DNA from: Flavobacterium cutihirudinis
GTDB taxonomy: Bacteria; Bacteroidota; Bacteroidia; Flavobacteriales; Flavobacteriaceae
Direction: 5' to 3'
Assembly: GCF_003385895.1 (NCBI RefSeq)
Contig: NZ_QRDQ01000010.1
Coordinates: forward strand, 186,001 to 250,000
Length of the DNA: 64,000 bases
Under the pieces are notes generated by a model. It worked only from the letters and a program-made list of their open reading frames with translations, was not told the DNA's origin and made no database searches. Shown one piece after another: positions 1 through 8,671 of this stretch. Each line of letters starts with the position of its first letter. Within the stretch, counting starts at the first letter, position 1. The position numbers and the translations under genes were made by a program.

Positions 1-264
1 AAAACGGCTTACGCAGAATATGGAGCTAAAGGATTCGAAATCTTAAGCATTTCAATTGATAAAGATGAGAAAGCATGGCAAAAAGCATTAGCGCAAGAAA
101 ACATGCAATGGCACAATCTTTTGGATGATGATAAAGTGAGCAAATCGTTTAATGTAAAAACAATTCCGGCAACTTATTTAGTGGATAGTAAAGGTGTAAT
201 TATCGGCGACAATTTAAGAGGTGCGGAATTGGAAGCTAAACTTAAAGAACTTTTGAAATCATAG
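1..264 (+). CDS. TlpA-like thioredoxin-fold protein, C-terminal fragment (cut by window start)
   Basis: The reading frame is open from base 1 to the stop at 262-264, giving the last 87 residues of a protein whose start lies outside the window. The residues match the C-terminal half of a TlpA/ResA-type thioredoxin fold: ISIDKDEKAWQKAL, then the cis-proline loop KTIPATYLVD and a glycine-rich end. The CxxC motif would lie upstream, so redox activity is inferred. The tail (NLRGAELEAKLKELLKS) closely resembles the tail of the next gene (NLREAELQSKLKEIFSKS), which suggests tandem duplication. The likely role is a periplasmic thiol-disulfide oxidoreductase. Confidence 0.85.
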   Translation, partial: KTAYAEYGAKGFEILSISIDKDEKAWQKALAQENMQWHNLLDDDKVSKSFNVKTIPATYLVDSKGVIIGDNLRGAELEAKLKELLKS

Positions 265-269
265 ATTTT

Positions 270-410
270 AGTCTCAGTTTTCAGTCTCAGTTTTCAGTCT
301 CAGTTTTCAGTCTCAGTCTCAGTCTCAGTCTCAGTCTCAGTTTGCATAGTTACTGTAGTTAGAAGCTGAAAACTGCGACTGCGACTGAAAGCTACAAAAG
401 ACTGAAAACT
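270..410. repeat. Iterated-word spacer (AGTCTCAGTTTTC family), copy 1
   Basis: From 271 to 342 the words 'gtctcagttttca' and 'gtctca' are repeated head to tail. From 362 to 408 the complementary words follow ('gctgaaaactgcgactgcg', 'gactgaaaact'), so the transcript can fold back on itself in several registers. An A-run follows. The same words occur after the next two genes (1596-1637 and 4457-4574). The element may act as a terminator or mRNA-end stabiliser. It is not a CRISPR because there are no unique spacers. Confidence 0.8.
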
Positions 411-451
411 AAAAAAAAACCATCGTAATTAAATAATAAAAAAAATATCAC

Positions 452-1585
452 ATGAAAAGTACCATTTTAAAATCAGGTTTGCTTGCCTTAGCGCTTGCGG
501 CCACAGTTACTTCTTGCTCAAAGAAAGAAGGATATACAATCAACGGAAATATTGCCGGATTAGACAAAGGAACCGTTTATCTGGAATATGCAGATGAAAA
601 AGGAGATAAAAAAATCATTGATTCTGCTGAAGTAAAAGATGGTGTTTTTACTTTCAACGGTAAAGTTGCAGAGCCTTTATTTCATACGATTAAAATTAAA
701 GGACAAGAATACGGAGCGTATTTTCTTTTAGATAATGAAGAAATCAAATTAGATGCTAAAAAAGATTCTGTTTTTAATGGAAAAATTACAGGAGCAACTC
801 AAAATGCTTTTTACAAATCGTATTATGAAAATGAGTTCAAGAAAATACAAGGTGTTGCAGGTCCGGTTTATAAATTATCTGATTCTTTAACGAAAGGTGG
901 AAAAGTAGAATTAACTGCTGATCAAAAAGCAATGATGGATAAAAAATGGAAAGATCTTGGCGCATTTGCGGATGATTTGACAGATAAATTTATCAGAAAA
1001 AACAAAGACAATTTAGGTGGTGCATTGGTTATCGAAGACCGAATTGTTTCGTACGGAACTCCTGAAAAAGTAAAAGAATATTACGCAATATTATCTCCGG
1101 AAATCCAAAAAACATTCTACGGAAAAAGATTAAAAGCTACAATCGATCTTAATGATAAAACAGCAATTGGAGCGCCTGCGTTGGAGTTTTCTCAAACGGA
1201 TGTAAATGGAAAAACAGTAAAATTATCAGATTACAAAGGAAAATATGTTTTGGTTGACTTCTGGGCAAGTTGGTGCGGACCTTGTCGTAAAGAAAACCCA
1301 AATGTTGTTGTGGCTTACAAAACATATCATGATAAAGGATTTGAGGTTTTGGGCGTTTCTTTAGATGACAAGAAAAATCTTTGGGAAAAAGCAATCGAAA
1401 AAGATGGCTTAACATGGACTCACGTTTCAGACTTAAAAGGATGGAAAAATGAAGCTGCCGTTTTATACGGAGTAAAAATGGTTCCAACAAACTACTTAAT
1501 TGGACCTGATGGAAAGATTGTTGCTAAAAACTTAAGAGAAGCAGAATTACAATCTAAACTGAAAGAAATCTTCAGCAAATCATAA
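452..1585 (+). CDS. DUF4369/TlpA-like thiol-disulfide oxidoreductase lipoprotein
   Basis: This 377-residue protein has a lipoprotein signal ending in TVTSC with Cys22 as the probable lipidated residue. An N-terminal beta-rich DUF4369-like region covers roughly residues 27-115, followed by a helical linker. The C-terminal AhpC/TSA-thioredoxin domain (about 237-377) contains WCGPC at 274-278 and the cis-proline loop KMVPTNYLIG. Such proteins are membrane-anchored periplasmic reductases that can be recharged by DsbD, and a dsbD gene lies about 3 kb downstream on the same strand. It is flanked by iterated-word hairpins and is a probable tandem paralogue of the truncated gene at the window start. 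The start ATG is the first Met before a clear signal sequence. Confidence 0.9.
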   Translation: MKSTILKSGLLALALAATVTSCSKKEGYTINGNIAGLDKGTVYLEYADEKGDKKIIDSAEVKDGVFTFNGKVAEPLFHTIKIKGQEYGAYFLLDNEEIKLDAKKDSVFNGKITGATQNAFYKSYYENEFKKIQGVAGPVYKLSDSLTKGGKVELTADQKAMMDKKWKDLGAFADDLTDKFIRKNKDNLGGALVIEDRIVSYGTPEKVKEYYAILSPEIQKTFYGKRLKATIDLNDKTAIGAPALEFSQTDVNGKTVKLSDYKGKYVLVDFWASWCGPCRKENPNVVVAYKTYHDKGFEVLGVSLDDKKNLWEKAIEKDGLTWTHVSDLKGWKNEAAVLYGVKMVPTNYLIGPDGKIVAKNLREAELQSKLKEIFSKS

Positions 1586-1595
1586 ATCAGTATTT

Positions 1596-1637
1596 AGTCT
1601 CAGTTTTCAGTCTCACTGAAAACTGAAAACTGAGACT
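1596..1637. repeat. Iterated-word hairpin (AGTCTCAGTTTTC family), copy 2
   Basis: This is a perfect 16-bp inverted repeat: AGTCTCAGTTTTCAGT at 1596-1611 pairs with ACTGAAAACTGAGACT at 1622-1637 across a 10-base loop. A further 'gactgaaaact' follows. It fills most of the 78-bp gap between the thioredoxin gene and the peptidase gene and uses the same words as copies 1 and 3. No U-tract follows, so it is an imperfect match to a classical intrinsic terminator. Confidence 0.85.
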
Positions 1638-1663
1638 GAAAACTAACAAAAAATCACACACAA

Positions 1664-4456
1664 ATGAAAAAATACATCTTTCTGGGCTATTGCTCACTAG
1701 CTTTCTGCACCCTAATTTCAGCGCAGAATAATTCGGTTAACTTTAAGAAAATAAAAGAGTTAGGTGGAATTGAAGAATATTTATACCAGCCAAACGGAAT
1801 GAATATTTTGCTTTTGCAGGACAATGCTTCACCGGTTGCAACCGTGCAAATTGTATATCGCGTAGGTTCTAAACATGAAGTTTTAGGAAATACTGGATCA
1901 ACGCACTTATTAGAACATTTAATGTTTAAAGGAACGCCAAGTTTCAATAAGAAAAACGGAAATACGATTACAGATGTTTTGCAGAATACGGGTGCACAAT
2001 TGAATGCGACAACCTGGTACGATCGTACCAATTATTTTGAAACGCTTCCTAGCGACAAAATCGAATTGGCGATTCAAATCGAAGCCGACAGAATGCGTAA
2101 TTCTTTATTATTAAAAGAAGATAAAGAGGCGGAGATGACTGTTGTACGTAATGAATTTGAGCGCGGCGAAAATGATCCAAACAGTTTATTGGATAAAGAA
2201 ATCTGGGCAGCGGCTTATATTGCGCATCCTTATCATCATTCAACAATTGGCTGGAAATCGGATATTGAGAAAGCGCCAATTGAAGTTTTGCGTAATTTTT
2301 ACAATACCTATTATTGGCCGGATAACGCGACTTTGACCATTATTGGTGATTTCAGAAAAGAGAACGTTTTTGGATTAATCGAAAAGTATTTCGGGAAAAT
2401 TACAAAAGCGCCAAACGTAATGCCACAACCTTATACAGAAGAGCCAGAACAATATGGTGCTCGCAAAATTGTAGTAAGAAAGCCAGGAGAATTGGGCGTT
2501 ATTAATAAGGCATATAAAATTCCGGGTGCCTTGCACGAAGATCTTCCGGCATTGAACATTTTGGGTGAAATTATCGGAGCGGGTCCATCTGCGATTTTGA
2601 ACAAAACATTTGTTGACAGCCGTATGGGAATTTACGCTTATGCAAGTGCAACAAACTTTAAAGAAGTTGGTCTTTTCACAATTGGAGTTGGTTTTCCAAT
2701 GACATCAAAACACGAAGATATTGATGCAAAAATTAGTGAAGTGGTTGCTAAAATTCAAAAAGAAGGTGTAACGCAGGACGAAGTAAATCGTGTTGTAGCA
2801 AAAGTTAGCGCTCAGACTATTTTGGCTCGCGACGGATCTGGTGTTATTGCATCTGAATTGAATGAAGCTATTGCATCTGGAGACTGGACGGATTTTGTTA
2901 CCGGTATTGACCGATTGAAGAAAGTAACGCCAGCCGATGTTTTAAGAGTTGCACAAAAATATTTGATTGAAGACCAAAGTACAACAGGATATTTTATTCC
3001 GAAGCAATCGGGTTCTCAGGAGCAAGATACAGCTCAGGCTAATCATTTTATTCCAGAAAATGGACCGTTTTATTACAGACATCCTGAAGATGAACATGGA
3101 CATGATAAATCTTCTTCAGAAATTTCATTTTCAGAATTGAAAAATGCTTCAGAAGTTTCTTTGGAAGAAAATGCAATAGAAAAATCAGGTTCTGCTTATA
3201 AAAGAGAAAAAATCGCTGGAATTGATGTGGTTTCTGTAAAAACTTCTGCTAAAGATTTTGTGACCGTTGCCGCAAGTATTTCTTTAGGAAACTACGCAAG
3301 CGAAAGTAAAAACACTATGATTCCGGCATTAACAGCATCTATGTTATCAAAAGGAACGACGTTAAATGATAAGTTTAAGTTTTCTGAAAAGCTTCAGAAA
3401 TTAGGAGTAAATCTTAGCGTAAATGCATCTCCTTTCAAAGTAAATATCGGATTTAAATGTCTGAAAAAAGATTTGGATCAGGTGGTGACTTTATTGGCTG
3501 AAGAACTTAGAAATCCTTTGTTTGATGCAAAAGAATTTGAAAATTTAAAACAACAGTTTATTGGAAACACACAGCAAAATTTGAACGATCCGGGCGAAAG
3601 AGGCGATATTGCTTTAGCGCAGGCGATTTATCCAAAAACAAATCCAAATTATAGTTTAAGTGTTGAGGCTGACATTCAAAATATTAAAAATGCAACGCTT
3701 GATGAAGTGAAGGCATTTCATAAAAAATATTTCGGTCCGGCATCTATGCGATTGGTAATTGTTGGAGATACTGATGGTGCAAACTTAGGAACTTCATTAA
3801 AGAAATCATTCAAAAATTGGAATGGCGGTGTTGTCGAAAATCTAAAATTTGATGAAGCTGCAAAAGTAGCTGCAAAAACAGAAGTTGTGACCATTGCTGA
3901 AAAACCAAGTGCAGAATTATATGTAGGGCAATATACAGGTCTAAAAAGAACCGATGCCGATTACATTCCGTTTTATATTGGTAATTATACTTTAGGTGCT
4001 GGTTTTGCTGGACGTTTGATGCAAACGGTTCGTGACGAAGATGGTTTGACGTATAATATTTCTTCGGGCTTAGGCGGAAATATTCAAACTGGTGGTTATT
4101 GGTTTGTAAATGCTTCTTTTAACCCGGAATTGTTTCAAAAAGGTCTTGATGCGACAATGGTTCAGGTTGATAAATGGGTAAAAAATGGAATCACTGCTAC
4201 CGAATTAGAAAACAAGAAAACCAACTTGATTGGAAGTTTTAAAGTAGGAATGTCAACGACAAACGGAATGGCAAGAACTATTTTAGGCTTTATAGAAAGA
4301 GGTTTAGAGCCAAATTATATCGAACAATATCCAAACGATATTCAGAAAGCAACGTTGCAACAAGTAAACGATGCAATCAAGAAATACATTCAATTGGATA
4401 AAATGATCATCATCAAAGCAGGTTCTCTGGATAAAAACGGAAATCCTTTGAAGTAG
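1664..4456 (+). CDS. M16 family zinc metallopeptidase (two-domain)
   Basis: This 930-residue protein has a signal peptide (cleavage probably near ISAQ, residue 21) and two M16 (pitrilysin/insulinase-like) halves. The N-terminal half holds the inverted zinc motif HLLEH at 81-85. A third ligand is probably Glu164 in VVRNEFERG, 83 residues after His81, which fits family spacing. The C-terminal half, from about residue 500, lacks HxxEH but keeps the R-rich substrate loop (LMQTVRDEDGLTY), as is usual for the non-catalytic half. A charged, His-containing linker (DEHGHDKSSSE) joins them. The predicted role is periplasmic degradation of peptides or small proteins. It lies between two iterated-word spacers. 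Confidence 0.92.
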   Translation: MKKYIFLGYCSLAFCTLISAQNNSVNFKKIKELGGIEEYLYQPNGMNILLLQDNASPVATVQIVYRVGSKHEVLGNTGSTHLLEHLMFKGTPSFNKKNGNTITDVLQNTGAQLNATTWYDRTNYFETLPSDKIELAIQIEADRMRNSLLLKEDKEAEMTVVRNEFERGENDPNSLLDKEIWAAAYIAHPYHHSTIGWKSDIEKAPIEVLRNFYNTYYWPDNATLTIIGDFRKENVFGLIEKYFGKITKAPNVMPQPYTEEPEQYGARKIVVRKPGELGVINKAYKIPGALHEDLPALNILGEIIGAGPSAILNKTFVDSRMGIYAYASATNFKEVGLFTIGVGFPMTSKHEDIDAKISEVVAKIQKEGVTQDEVNRVVAKVSAQTILARDGSGVIASELNEAIASGDWTDFVTGIDRLKKVTPADVLRVAQKYLIEDQSTTGYFIPKQSGSQEQDTAQANHFIPENGPFYYRHPEDEHGHDKSSSEISFSELKNASEVSLEENAIEKSGSAYKREKIAGIDVVSVKTSAKDFVTVAASISLGNYASESKNTMIPALTASMLSKGTTLNDKFKFSEKLQKLGVNLSVNASPFKVNIGFKCLKKDLDQVVTLLAEELRNPLFDAKEFENLKQQFIGNTQQNLNDPGERGDIALAQAIYPKTNPNYSLSVEADIQNIKNATLDEVKAFHKKYFGPASMRLVIVGDTDGANLGTSLKKSFKNWNGGVVENLKFDEAAKVAAKTEVVTIAEKPSAELYVGQYTGLKRTDADYIPFYIGNYTLGAGFAGRLMQTVRDEDGLTYNISSGLGGNIQTGGYWFVNASFNPELFQKGLDATMVQVDKWVKNGITATELENKKTNLIGSFKVGMSTTNGMARTILGFIERGLEPNYIEQYPNDIQKATLQQVNDAIKKYIQLDKMIIIKAGSLDKNGNPLK

Positions 4457-4574
4457 TTTTCAGTCGCAGTTTACAGTCACAGTCACAGTCTCAGTTTACA
4501 GTCACAGTCACAGTTTACAATTTCGTTGCAACCTGAATACTGCGACCGACAACTGCGACTGAACACTGCGACTA
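4457..4574. repeat. Iterated-word spacer (AGTCTCAGTTTTC family), copy 3
   Basis: Variants of the same words as copies 1 and 2 are strung together right after the peptidase stop ('cagtcgcagtttacagtcac' and similar). After a short centre at about 4520-4535 come complementary words ('gaatactgcgaccgacaact', 'ctgcgactgaacactgcgac'). The two halves can form a long imperfect hairpin. The words differ from copy 2 by single-base changes repeated through the array, so the copy appears to have been homogenised internally. Confidence 0.8.
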
Positions 4575-4652
4575 AAAAAACACTAACAATAATCGTCTTT
4601 CATCATTTTTATTTTAGAATTGAATTAGTTAATTATTTCTTTGAAAGGCTAT

Positions 4653-4681
4653 AAAGAGCTGTTTGCCGACAGCTCTTTTTT
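4653..4681 (+). terminator. Intrinsic terminator after the M16 peptidase
   Basis: The stem AAAGAGCTGT (4653-4662) pairs with ACAGCTCTTT (4669-4678) around the loop TTGCCG, and a T-run continues to 4681. It ends just 22 bp before the dsbD start, so dsbD probably has its own promoter or depends on read-through. Confidence 0.8.
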
Positions 4682-4702
4682 ATAAAATATCAAATCAAAA
4701 AA

Positions 4703-6706
4703 ATGAAAAATACTGTCATAATATTCCTTTTAATGCTTTCCGGAAGCATATTTGGACAAATGTATAATCCGGTAAAATGGACTACTTCTGTAGAGAAAAT
4801 TTCAGATAAAGAATATGTTTTAAAAGCGCAGGCTGTGATTCAGTCTGGCTGGCACTTGTACGGACAATATATAGAAGAAGGCGGCCCGTCGAGAACAGCT
4901 TTTACCTTTAAAAATGCAAAGAAAAACTTCGAATTAATCGGAAAAACAACCGAAGAAAAAGGGAATGAAGTTGTGGATAAAATCTTCGATATGAAGATTA
5001 AATATTTTGAAGATAAAGCACTTTTTACACAAAAAATAAAATTCACTTCTGATGTTATTTCGAACATCGACGGTGAAGTAGAATTTATGGTTTGTGACGA
5101 CAGTAATTGTTTGCCGCCATCTTCTGAAGAATTGACTTTTAAGATACCGAATGCTCCTAAATTGGCTTCCGCCGAAGAAACAGTCGCCGTTAAAGATTCT
5201 GCAATTTCAGAAGAAAATGTAGTTGTAAAACAAGAACAAACAGCGTCAAATGCAACAGTCGCTTCTCCAAAGAAAAATGAATCAAGAGGATTGTTGAGCA
5301 TATTTATCATTGCTTTTTTATCAGGTTTTGCGGCTTTATTGACTCCTTGCGTTTTTCCTATGATTCCAATGACGGTAAGTTATTTTACCAAACAAAGTAA
5401 AACCAAAGCAGCGGGAATTAGAAACGCAATGATTTACGGTTTCTCAATTGTGATTATTTATGTTTTATTGGGCTCCATTGTAACGGCAGTTTTTGGTGCC
5501 GATTCTTTGAATGCGCTTTCTACAAATGTTTGGTTCAACCTGATATTCTTTGTTTTATTAGTGGTTTTTGCTTGTTCCTTTTTGGGAGCTTTCGAAATTA
5601 TGTTACCAAATGCGCTGGCGAATAAAGTAGATTCACAAGCCGATAGAGGCGGATTAATCGGGATTTTCTTCATGGCTTTGGCTTTGGCAATTGTTTCCTT
5701 TTCTTGTACAGGACCAATTGTAGGAACTTTATTGGTTGAAGCGGCATCAAAAGGAGGAATTGCACCAATCGTAGGAATGCTGGGCTTCTCGACAGCTATT
5801 GCGCTTCCGTTTTCATTATTTGCCGCTTTTCCGGGTTGGTTGAATGCTTTACCAAAATCGGGTGGATGGCTGAATACGGTAAAAGTGGTTTTAGGCTTTT
5901 TGGAATTGGCTTTAGCCTTCAAATTTTTATCTAATGCCGATTTAGTTTTACAATTGCATTGGTTGGAAAGAGAAGTTTTCCTTGCGATCTGGATTGCAGT
6001 TTTCGGAGCTTTGGCGTTTTATTTATTTGGGAAAATTACCTTGCCGCATGATTCTCCATTAAATCATATTTCGGTTGGAAGATTGAGTTTTGGACTTTTG
6101 GTTTTAACTTTTACAATTTATTTAATTCCCGGGCTTTGGGGCGCGCCTTTGAAATTAATCAGCGGATTTCCTCCTCCAATGCAATACAGCGAATCACCAA
6201 ACGGACTTGGAGTTTCGAGCAATGCTGAAGCAAAAATTACAGGCTCACTCCCTGAAGGTGCAGAACACGGACCTCAAAATATCATCACTTTTCATGATTA
6301 TACTAAAGGAATGGAATATGCAAAGAAAGTAGGAAAACCAGTTTTATTGGATTTTACCGGATACGCCTGTGTAAACTGCAGAAAAATGGAAGAACTGGTT
6401 TGGTCTGATTCGAAAGTTTTGGGGGTTTTGAACAATGATGTTGTTTTGATTTCATTGTATGTGGATGATAAAAAAGAGTTGCCTGAAAACGAACAATACG
6501 TTTCTGAAACAACCGGAAAAAAAATCAAAACAATTGGGAACAAATGGAGCGATTTACAGATTAAAACATACAAAGCAAACGCACAGCCTTTTTATGTAAT
6601 TGTAGATCACAACAGCACAAATTTAGCTGAGCCTTCTGCATACAATCCGGATATTCAAGAATATTACAATTGGCTGCAAAGCGGAATTCAAAAATTCAAA
6701 AAATAA
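4703..6706 (+). CDS. dsbD: Thiol:disulfide interchange protein DsbD (alpha-beta-gamma)
   Basis: This 667-residue protein carries all three DsbD modules. After a signal peptide, the N-terminal periplasmic alpha domain has Cys131 and Cys136 (VCDDSNCLPP). A membrane domain of about eight segments runs from residue 197 to about 480, with Cys216 (LLTPCVFPM) and Cys335 (FSCTGP). A C-terminal thioredoxin-like gamma domain has CVNC at 556-559. All six redox cysteines are therefore present. DsbD moves electrons from cytoplasmic thioredoxin to periplasmic partners; the TlpA-like proteins upstream and at 48.2 kb are plausible clients. The class V aminotransferase starts 12 bp downstream and may be co-transcribed. 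Confidence 0.93.
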   Translation: MKNTVIIFLLMLSGSIFGQMYNPVKWTTSVEKISDKEYVLKAQAVIQSGWHLYGQYIEEGGPSRTAFTFKNAKKNFELIGKTTEEKGNEVVDKIFDMKIKYFEDKALFTQKIKFTSDVISNIDGEVEFMVCDDSNCLPPSSEELTFKIPNAPKLASAEETVAVKDSAISEENVVVKQEQTASNATVASPKKNESRGLLSIFIIAFLSGFAALLTPCVFPMIPMTVSYFTKQSKTKAAGIRNAMIYGFSIVIIYVLLGSIVTAVFGADSLNALSTNVWFNLIFFVLLVVFACSFLGAFEIMLPNALANKVDSQADRGGLIGIFFMALALAIVSFSCTGPIVGTLLVEAASKGGIAPIVGMLGFSTAIALPFSLFAAFPGWLNALPKSGGWLNTVKVVLGFLELALAFKFLSNADLVLQLHWLEREVFLAIWIAVFGALAFYLFGKITLPHDSPLNHISVGRLSFGLLVLTFTIYLIPGLWGAPLKLISGFPPPMQYSESPNGLGVSSNAEAKITGSLPEGAEHGPQNIITFHDYTKGMEYAKKVGKPVLLDFTGYACVNCRKMEELVWSDSKVLGVLNNDVVLISLYVDDKKELPENEQYVSETTGKKIKTIGNKWSDLQIKTYKANAQPFYVIVDHNSTNLAEPSAYNPDIQEYYNWLQSGIQKFKK

Positions 6707-6718
6707 ACAAGCTTTTAA

Positions 6719-8224
6719 ATGATAAAAGAAATGGATGCTATTTTGAAAACAGATTCTGGTAAACTGGAACAGCATTTTTCTGAATTCAGAGAAAACACAA
6801 TTGGTGTTAATCATAGTTTTGAATCAATTTACGGAACTCAAAATTTACTATACGCTGACTGGATTGCAAGCGGAAGATTGTATTTTCCTATTGAGGATAT
6901 CATGCTTCGTAAAATCGGGCCAATGATTGCCAATACACATTCTTTTTCCAGTCAAACCGGAAAAGCATCGACATACGCGTATCAACATGCAAGGCAATTA
7001 ATAAAAGAGCATGTAAATGCATCAGATTCGGATTGTCTTGTAGCAACAGGAACCGGAATGACAGCGGCTTTAAACAAACTTCAACGCATTATGGGTTTGC
7101 GTTCGGTAGATAATATTCTCAATGTAAAATTGCATTATGATGACGAACGTCCGGTTGTTTTTATTACGCATATGGAGCATCATTCCAATCAGGTTCCGTG
7201 GTACGAAACAATTGCTGATGTGGTGGTTTTGCCTTGCGGAGAAAACAATTTGGTTGACCCGAAAATACTTTCGGAAGAACTTAAGAAATATGCCAACAGA
7301 AGATTAAAAATAGGCTCATTTACAGCTTGTTCAAACGTAACGGGAATTATCACGCCTTATCATGAAATGGCCAAAATCATGCATCAGCACGGCGGTTACT
7401 GTTTTGTTGATTTTGCGGCTTCGGCACCTTATGTCAAAATCGATATGCATCCTGAAAATCCTGAAGAACAATTGGACGCGATTTTCTTTTCTCCGCATAA
7501 ATTTCTTGGAGGCCCTGGGACTTGCGGTATTTTGGTTTTTAATGAAAAATTGTATCAGTCCAGTTTTCCGGATAATCCCGGTGGAGGAAATGTAAAATGT
7601 ACGAATCCTTGGGGAAAATACCATTACAGCGACGCGATTGAGGTAATGGAAGACGGAGGAACACCAGGATTTCTTCAAGTTATACGAACTGCTTTATGTC
7701 TGGAACTGAAAGATAAAATGGGAGTTGAAAACATAAAAAAGAGAGAAAAAGAACTCTTGGCGCTTTGTTTTTCGGAATTTCAAAAAATTGAAGGTTTGAC
7801 GATTTTAGGAGATTTGGAATCAGAAAGAATTGGCTGTGTTTCATTCACCATAGAAAACATTCATTACAATTTGATTGTAAGATTATTGAATGACCGTTTC
7901 GGAATTCAGGTTCGTGGCGGCTGGTCGTGTGCCAGTACGTATGCTCATTTTCTGCTGAATATTGATGAAGAAAAATCAACCGCAATAGCAAACGGAATCC
8001 TTCAGCAAAATTTAACTGAAAAGCCTGGTTGGGTCAGACTTTCCATTCATCCAACAATGACAAATGAGGAACTTTTATTGGTTTGCAATAGCATTAAATT
8101 AATTGTTTCAAATATTGAGGAGTGGCAGAAATTGTATCAATATAACGCCGTTACTAATGAATTTGATAATCTTATTATAAAAGAAACCATTCAAGAAGAT
8201 GTTCAAAGTTGGTTTAGTTTATAA
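6719..8224 (+). CDS. Class V fold PLP-dependent aminotransferase (cysteine desulfurase-like)
   Basis: This 501-residue protein has the class V aminotransferase layout. The N-terminal segment includes YADWIASGRLYFP, and ATGTGMTAALNKL forms the phosphate-binding region. HMEHHSNQVPW is the NifS-like motif, followed by DFAASAPYV, and the PLP lysine is probably Lys261 in SPHKFLGGPGTCG. A cysteine at GGWSCAS, near residue 404, lies where desulfurases carry their catalytic Cys. The true reaction (desulfurase, selenocysteine lyase or other) cannot be told from sequence alone. A second possible start, 12 bases downstream, gives MDAIL. It ends at a strong terminator. Confidence 0.85.
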   Translation: MIKEMDAILKTDSGKLEQHFSEFRENTIGVNHSFESIYGTQNLLYADWIASGRLYFPIEDIMLRKIGPMIANTHSFSSQTGKASTYAYQHARQLIKEHVNASDSDCLVATGTGMTAALNKLQRIMGLRSVDNILNVKLHYDDERPVVFITHMEHHSNQVPWYETIADVVVLPCGENNLVDPKILSEELKKYANRRLKIGSFTACSNVTGIITPYHEMAKIMHQHGGYCFVDFAASAPYVKIDMHPENPEEQLDAIFFSPHKFLGGPGTCGILVFNEKLYQSSFPDNPGGGNVKCTNPWGKYHYSDAIEVMEDGGTPGFLQVIRTALCLELKDKMGVENIKKREKELLALCFSEFQKIEGLTILGDLESERIGCVSFTIENIHYNLIVRLLNDRFGIQVRGGWSCASTYAHFLLNIDEEKSTAIANGILQQNLTEKPGWVRLSIHPTMTNEELLLVCNSIKLIVSNIEEWQKLYQYNAVTNEFDNLIIKETIQEDVQSWFSL

Positions 8225-8237
8225 AAAAGCGAAAAAT

Positions 8238-8272
8238 GACCTGAATTGAATTTGTTCAAATCAGGTCTTTTC
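8238..8272 (+). terminator. Intrinsic terminator of the aminotransferase gene
   Basis: GACCTGAATTGAA (8238-8250) pairs with TTCAAATCAGGTC (8255-8267) with one mismatch and a 4-base loop, followed by TTTT. It lies 14 bp after the stop codon. Confidence 0.8.
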
Positions 8273-8451
8273 ATTAAAAAATGCGGTTATGATTATCATT
8301 CGATAACAATAAGCTAAAGAAAACTACTTTTTTAATTGATAACATTGCTGCTTCAAATTAGACGTTAGTCGAATTGTTGTTTTGCTTTAAAAACAAATGA
8401 TTTGTAAAACGGTCAAATGCTATTTAGCATAATTTACTTCGTCTAATTTTG

Positions 8452-8662
8452 CCTGAAACAACGATTTTATATCAGTTTTGAATACCAAAACCATAAAAGA
8501 AGCGTTATTTTCTAAGGTAGTATAAAAAACAACCCATTTTTAGCAAAGGCGGCATGTATAAGCCAAACATGAAAATCGAACAGCCAGTAGCCATAACAGC
8601 CGATATTGCTAAAATGGGTTATCTATATAGAAGTCTGCTTTTCGAAGCAGACTTTTTTTTTT
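8452..8662 (+). ncRNA. Candidate small structured RNA with its own terminator
   Basis: AACCCATTTTTAGCAA (8531-8546) pairs with TTGCTAAAATGGGTT (8606-8620), leaving one bulged T. The 59-base interior holds a small hairpin (CATGT/ACATG) and several GGC/GCC blocks. A perfect 10-bp terminator with a TTCG loop and a T-run follows. The upstream gene already has a terminator at 8238-8272 and the downstream gene is on the opposite strand, so the second plus-strand terminator needs another transcript. TAATTTTG at 8444-8451 fits the Bacteroidota -7 box but has no clear -33 partner. The 5' end is uncertain. No known RNA family was recognised. Confidence 0.5.
8631..8662 (+). terminator. Strong intrinsic terminator of the candidate small RNA
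   Basis: AAGTCTGCTT (8631-8640) pairs perfectly with AAGCAGACTT (8645-8654) around a TTCG loop, then T-run to 8662. The T-run lies only on the plus-strand 3' side. On the minus strand the hairpin is not followed by a T-run. Confidence 0.85.
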
Positions 8663-8671
8663 GTAATGATT

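Larger units (their letters stand above)
8225..8671. other. 447-bp intergenic region between convergent genes
   Basis: It holds the aminotransferase terminator (8238-8270), a -7-like box TAATTTTG at 8444-8451, a 15-bp inverted repeat (8531-8620) and a second plus-strand terminator (8631-8662). No protein gene is credible. A 17-base stretch (TTGCTGCTTCAAATNAG) near 8347 recurs near 29098. See the separate ncRNA and terminator entries. Confidence 0.7.

Noticed and set aside
270..342. Possible CRISPR array in the repeated CAGTCTCAG region
   Set aside because: Repeats are 6-14 bases without unique spacers of constant length, and the second half is complementary to the first.
1149..1490. Long antisense open frame inside the thioredoxin gene
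   Set aside because: It is a shadow of the real gene: poor composition, no start context and no domain.
5458..5922. 154-residue antisense frame inside dsbD
   Set aside because: Overlaps the membrane domain of a well-supported gene; its Lys/Ala/Pro-rich sequence reflects antisense hydrophobic codons.
8531..8620. Integron attC site
   Set aside because: The ends do not match RYYYAAC and GTTRRRY, and no integrase is present.
8452..8662. 6S RNA or a cis riboswitch
   Set aside because: The 5' and 3' ends do not pair as in 6S RNA, and no plus-strand gene follows, so it cannot be a leader riboswitch.
8452..8662. Retron non-coding RNA
   Set aside because: No reverse transcriptase gene lies nearby and the fold lacks a typical msr-msd layout.
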